Of a stretch of 64,000 nucleotides of DNA, positions 60,799 through 64,000 are shown in pieces (within the stretch, counting starts at the first letter, position 1; every line of letters begins with the position of its first letter). The DNA comes from Saccharopolyspora phatthalungensis. Lineage in GTDB: Bacteria; Actinomycetota; Actinomycetes; Mycobacteriales; Pseudonocardiaceae. Where the stretch lies: positions 3,951,501 to 4,015,500 of the forward strand of contig NZ_JACHIW010000001.1 in the NCBI RefSeq assembly GCF_014203395.1, written 5' to 3'. The notes under the pieces were generated by a model. The model was not told where the DNA came from, ran no database searches, and saw nothing but the letters and a program-made list of their open reading frames with translations. The translations under genes and the position numbers were made by a program.

Positions 60799-62517
60799 TC
60801 AGTCGATCGCCGCATAAGGGTTGCGGCCGGTGGTGGCCTTTTCCAGCCAGGCACGCCAGGAACCGGCCGAACCCGCCGGTTCGGCCCACGGGATGCTGCA
60901 CCGGACCATGCGGGTGCCGCCGGTGGTCAACCAGCGGTAGACGACCCGCGCCTCGTCAGCGGTCGTGCCGTGCAGCGGCCCCGCTCCTGGGATGACGGTC
61001 TCCGCCGATGCTTGCAGTAGGTCCACAACCGGCATCGGCGGGACGCCGCGCCGCGCGGTGCCTGCGGCGGCGAGCCGGCCGTGCCGGATCACCGACAGGT
61101 GCCAGCCGCCGCGGCCGTCGGGCCGGGCCGCTACGAGCTCCGGTACGCCGGTCAGGGCGCTCAACCGCTGTCCGCGGTCCAACGAGCGCACGAGCGCGGC
61201 GAGCTGGTCGCGGTGCACGGCGGCGTCTTCGAAGCGCTGCGCGGTGGAGAGCCGGTCGAGTTCGCCCCGCAGGCGCTCCAGCAGATCGGCGCTGCGGCCG
61301 TTGACGACGTCCCGGATGGAGATCACCTCGGGTTCGTACTCAGCGACGCTCTGGTGCCCCGCACAGGGCGCGCCACAGCGCCTCAGCTCGTACAGGGCAC
61401 AGGGGCGGCCGGTGGGTTCGCGGGCCGGAATGCGGTCGGTGCAGCGCCGCACGGTCGTGGCGGACTCGAGCGCGTCGACGGCGTTGGCAGCTGCCCGGCG
61501 GGAACTGAACGGCCCGAGCGCGTCGGGCTTCGGGATGCGCACGATCGACAACCGGGGGAACGGTTCGTCGGTCAGCACCACCCACCAGGCGCGCTGCGGG
61601 AACTTCGAGCGCCGGTTGTAGCGCGGTTGGTGCGCGGCCAGCAGGCGTAGTTCCCGGACCTCGGCCTCCATCGGATGGGCGCATTCGACGTGGTCGACCC
61701 GCTCGGAGATCATCACCATCTCCTTGATCCGGTTGCGCCGCTCCCCGGCGGTGAAGTACTGCCGGACCCGGCGCCGCAGGTCGGTCGCGGTGCCCACGTA
61801 GAGCACCTCGTCCTTCGGGCCGCGAAACAGGTAAACGCCCGGCGAGTTCGGCAAGCCGTCGGCGAGGCCGCGCTTGCGGCGCTGCTGCGGCGTGACGTCG
61901 GGTAGGTGGCCGAGCAGATCCTCCAGCGTCCGTACGCCGAGCGGCCCGACCCGTTCCAGCAGGGCATGCAGCACGTCGACGGTGGCACGCGCGTCGTCCA
62001 GCGCACGGTGCACAGGAACGGTGCGGGCGTGCAGCACCCGGGCCAGCGTGCCGAGCTTGTGGTTGGGCGTCTCGTCTTTGGTCAGCACCCGGCGGGCCAG
62101 CCGCACGGTGTCCACCACCTGCGGCTTCGGCCACCGCAGCCCGAGCCGTTCGCAGTTGGCGCGCAGGAACCCGATGTCGAACGGGGCGTTATGCGCCACC
62201 AGCACGCTGCCCCGGCAGAACTCCAGGAAAGCGGGCAGCACCGTGTCGAAGCGGGGCGCGTCATGGACCATCGCCTCGGTGATGCCGGTGATCGACACGA
62301 CCGCGGGCGGTATGCCGCGCTCCGGATTGACCAGCGTGGCGAACTCGCCGAGCACTTCGCCACCGCGGACCTTGACGGCGCCGATCTCGGTCACCGCGTC
62401 CTGGTTGCGGTCGCCACCGGTGGTCTCCAGGTCGACGACCACGAAGGTCACCGCGTGCAGCGCGACGTCCTCGGTGGTGACGAGCTCGTCGAAGGACAGT
62501 TGGGGGTGCGCGGACAT
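60799..62517 (-). CDS. DnaQ-type 3'-5' exonuclease fused to a UvrC-like GIY-YIG nuclease
   Basis: 572 residues in two enzymes. About 20-195 is a DEDDh exonuclease: DLETTG, HNAPFD and HRALDDAR carry the metal Asp/Glu and His. About 222-300 is a GIY-YIG nuclease: PGVYLFRG, LYVGTATDLRRRV and the catalytic Glu in MEAEVRELRL. A Cys-rich segment and a UVR motif ([24 protein letters not shown] near 420-450) follow. It lacks the C-terminal endonuclease and helix-hairpin-helix of true UvrC, so only the 3'-side cut would be possible. It corresponds to Rv2191. A TAACGT lies 9 bases before the ATG. Confidence 0.92.
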   Translation of the reverse strand: MSAHPQLSFDELVTTEDVALHAVTFVVVDLETTGGDRNQDAVTEIGAVKVRGGEVLGEFATLVNPERGIPPAVVSITGITEAMVHDAPRFDTVLPAFLEFCRGSVLVAHNAPFDIGFLRANCERLGLRWPKPQVVDTVRLARRVLTKDETPNHKLGTLARVLHARTVPVHRALDDARATVDVLHALLERVGPLGVRTLEDLLGHLPDVTPQQRRKRGLADGLPNSPGVYLFRGPKDEVLYVGTATDLRRRVRQYFTAGERRNRIKEMVMISERVDHVECAHPMEAEVRELRLLAAHQPRYNRRSKFPQRAWWVVLTDEPFPRLSIVRIPKPDALGPFSSRRAAANAVDALESATTVRRCTDRIPAREPTGRPCALYELRRCGAPCAGHQSVAEYEPEVISIRDVVNGRSADLLERLRGELDRLSTAQRFEDAAVHRDQLAALVRSLDRGQRLSALTGVPELVAARPDGRGGWHLSVIRHGRLAAAGTARRGVPPMPVVDLLQASAETVIPGAGPLHGTTADEARVVYRWLTTGGTRMVRCSIPWAEPAGSAGSWRAWLEKATTGRNPYAAID

Positions 62518-62583
62518 CGGCGATCACGTTACGTCCGGCTACCGACAGGACCGGTGGATGCTGGGCTCGGAGGCCTCGGCCAT

Positions 62584-62589
62584 TAGCCT
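62584..62589 (+). promoter_or_regulatory. -10 element (TAGCCT) of the NYN gene
   Basis: TAGCCT ends 6 bases before the GTG at 62596, which favours it over the GTG at 62590 that directly abuts the element. Confidence 0.55.
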
Positions 62590-62595
62590 GTGGGA

Positions 62596-63966
62596 GTGGT
62601 ACCGCCGAAGCCGGGGTCAGCCGATACCCCCATCCCCGACGAGTCCGCTGTGGACGGTGCACAGCGGACCGGTGGTGGGCCGCCGATCGACTGGGACGCG
62701 CTGCCCGGTCCGCTGCGCCTCAGGCTGGCGGAACTGGCCGCTTGCGCGCTGGATGAGGTGCGTCCGTCGGACGTGCCGGCCCAGCTGCGCCCGGTGGTCC
62801 GCTTCGCTCCCGCCAAGCGCGCGAAGCTGGGCCAACCGGCGCTGATCGCCGCGCTGCGCGATTCCGGGGTCTTCCGGACCGCGGTCGTGGACTGGTGCCG
62901 AAACCACCGCGCGGCGGCGCTCGCCCTCGACGATGCCGATCCGGTCGCGGTCGCCGCGGCCGCCGTGCTGCTCGGCTCGCCCGTCGCGCCGCACTACGTG
63001 GAACTGATCAGCTTCCGCGCCGAGCAGGTACAGCTGCGCACCGAGCGCGATTCCGCGACGGCGCGTGCGGACCGACTGACCGCCGATGTCGAGCGGCTGC
63101 GCGGCGAACTCGCCGAGGCGAAGCAGATCGCCGACCGGATCGGGGGCGAGAACAGCGCGGAGGCGGACCGGCTGCGCAAGCGCCTTCGCGAGCAGGGCGT
63201 GCGGCTCAAGCAGGCCAAGGACGGCGCCGAGCACGCGCTCAGCGAACTGGAGCGGATGCGTTCGGAGCACAAGGCGGCGTTTGAGGAGATCGTCGCGGAG
63301 CGGGATCGGGAGCGCGCGCGGGCGCAGGAGGAGCGACGGCGCGCGGACCGCGCGAGCGCCGAGGTGGAGGTGGCGCGGCAGTCCGCCCGAGAAGCCCGTC
63401 AGGGCGACGAGGTGCGGCTGGCGCTGCTGCTGGAGACGCTGGAGGGCGCCGTCGGTGGCCTGCGCCGCGAGCTCGGGGCGAGCGGTAGCGGCCCGCGGCC
63501 CGCGGACGTCGTACAGCGCGTGCGGGCGCATTCCGGTGCGACCGGGGAGGTGCCGGACGTCGTCACGCTGGACCGGTTGTTGGCGCTTCCCGCCGTGCAT
63601 CTGATCGTGGACGGCTACAACGTGACCAAGACCGGGTATCCGGAGTTGCCGTTGTCCGATCAACGCGATCGGCTGGCCCACCAGTTGGCGGCGTTGTCGG
63701 CGCGGACCGGCGCGGAGGTCACGGTGGTCTTCGACGGTGCCGACGTGCTGGCGGTGCCGACCGCCGGGCCGCGTGGGGTCCGGGTGTTGTTCAGCGAACC
63801 CGGCGTGCAGGCCGACGACGTGATCCGCGATCTCGTGTCCGCCGAGCCGAAGGGGCGGCAGGTGGTGGTGGCGACCTCGGATCGGGCCGTGGCGACTTCG
63901 GTCCGCCGACGGGGTGCTTACGCCGTTTCCTCGGCGATGTTGCTGGCGCGGCTGAATCGGGTGTAG
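62596..63966 (+). CDS. NYN-domain (YacP-like) putative ribonuclease with coiled-coil
   Basis: 456 residues. A helical N-terminal part (about 30-130), a long coiled coil (about 140-280; EADRLRKRLREQGVRLKQAKD, EIVAERDRERARAQEERR) and a C-terminal NYN/PIN-like nuclease domain: HLIVDGYNVTKTGYPELP, VTVVFDGADV, PGVQADDVIRDLV and VATSDRAVAT hold the acidic residues that bind metal. NYN proteins cut RNA; YacP relatives act in rRNA or mRNA maturation. Divergent from the exonuclease/UvrC-like gene, with only 78 bases between starts. The last 34 bases of the window follow it. Confidence 0.88.
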   Translation: MVPPKPGSADTPIPDESAVDGAQRTGGGPPIDWDALPGPLRLRLAELAACALDEVRPSDVPAQLRPVVRFAPAKRAKLGQPALIAALRDSGVFRTAVVDWCRNHRAAALALDDADPVAVAAAAVLLGSPVAPHYVELISFRAEQVQLRTERDSATARADRLTADVERLRGELAEAKQIADRIGGENSAEADRLRKRLREQGVRLKQAKDGAEHALSELERMRSEHKAAFEEIVAERDRERARAQEERRRADRASAEVEVARQSAREARQGDEVRLALLLETLEGAVGGLRRELGASGSGPRPADVVQRVRAHSGATGEVPDVVTLDRLLALPAVHLIVDGYNVTKTGYPELPLSDQRDRLAHQLAALSARTGAEVTVVFDGADVLAVPTAGPRGVRVLFSEPGVQADDVIRDLVSAEPKGRQVVVATSDRAVATSVRRRGAYAVSSAMLLARLNRV

Positions 63967-64000
63967 CAGCTTGCCGACGCAACCGACCGCTGATCGATCC

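Noticed and set aside
62518-62595. LexA/SOS box between the two nuclease genes
   Set aside because: No GAAC-n4-GTTC-like palindrome is present in the 78 bases.

Overview
The window reads as the chromosome of a high-GC actinobacterium, most likely a member of the Pseudonocardiaceae (Saccharopolyspora-like; the genus is an inference). The reasons are the strong GC bias at third codon positions, the many GTG starts and leaderless promoters, the actinobacterial 16S/23S sequences, a qcrCAB/ctaC/ctaE/ctaF respiratory set with a two-heme QcrC, GlnR/GlnE-type nitrogen control and F420-type enzymes. The gene order follows, from memory, the Mycobacterium tuberculosis block Rv2191-Rv2225: exonuclease/UvrC protein, trpD, ctaE-qcrCAB, ctaF/ctaC, asnB, adoK, HesB, cobT/cobS, ilvE, pepA-type aminopeptidase, dlaT, epimerase, lipB, lipA, DUF4191, RDD, glnA1, glnE, glnA2, protease, panB. 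What differs from that block is the accessory content.

Layout. 1-9.7 kb: panB (cut by the window edge), an exported cyclohexadienyl dehydratase-like lipoprotein, a small DUF1905 protein, a SWIM zinc-finger/SNF2 helicase pair, glutamine-dependent NAD synthetase and a secreted tripeptidyl-aminopeptidase-type hydrolase. 9.8-15 kb: glnA2, then a 1,230-residue glycosyltransferase/coiled-coil/FkbM methyltransferase. 15-20.6 kb: a complete rRNA operon (16S-23S-5S) with two clear tandem promoters, boxA elements, long processing stems and a strong terminator; there is no tRNA in the spacer. 20.7-27.7 kb: a glutamine amidotransferase, glnE, a decayed GNAT acetyltransferase pseudogene, an SMP-30 propeller that has lost its metal ligands, and glnA1 behind a full GlnR operator. 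27.9-36.5 kb: RDD and DUF4191 membrane proteins, lipA, an F420-type oxidoreductase, lipB, an SDR epimerase, the lipoylated E2 (sucB/dlaT) and its E3 (lpd). 36.8-45.5 kb: OsmC, leucyl aminopeptidase, an APC transporter with a DUF402 gene, ilvE and the cobU-cobT-cobS operon. 45.6-51.4 kb: DUF3043, HesB/IscA, an S4 protein, adenosine kinase, homocysteine methyltransferase, asnB. 51.6-60.2 kb: the respiratory genes ctaC-ctaF and ctaE-qcrC-qcrA-qcrB around trpD, with an AsnC-type stand-alone domain and a pseudo-receiver. 60.2-64 kb: a PPOX flavin/F420 protein, a DnaQ exonuclease-UvrC-like fusion and a divergent NYN-domain nuclease-like protein.

The themes are ammonium assimilation (glnA1, glnA2, glnE, GlnR box, asnB), lipoate synthesis and its target E2/E3 enzymes, cofactor supply (pantothenate, NAD, cobalamin), the bc1-aa3 branch of respiration, and housekeeping amino acid metabolism. 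No phage, insertion sequence, CRISPR array or tRNA was found. The least explained items are the giant glycosyltransferase-methyltransferase, the catalytically stripped SMP-30 protein, the exported PheC homologue, the SNF2/SWIM pair, the pseudo-receiver and the exonuclease-UvrC/NYN divergent pair.
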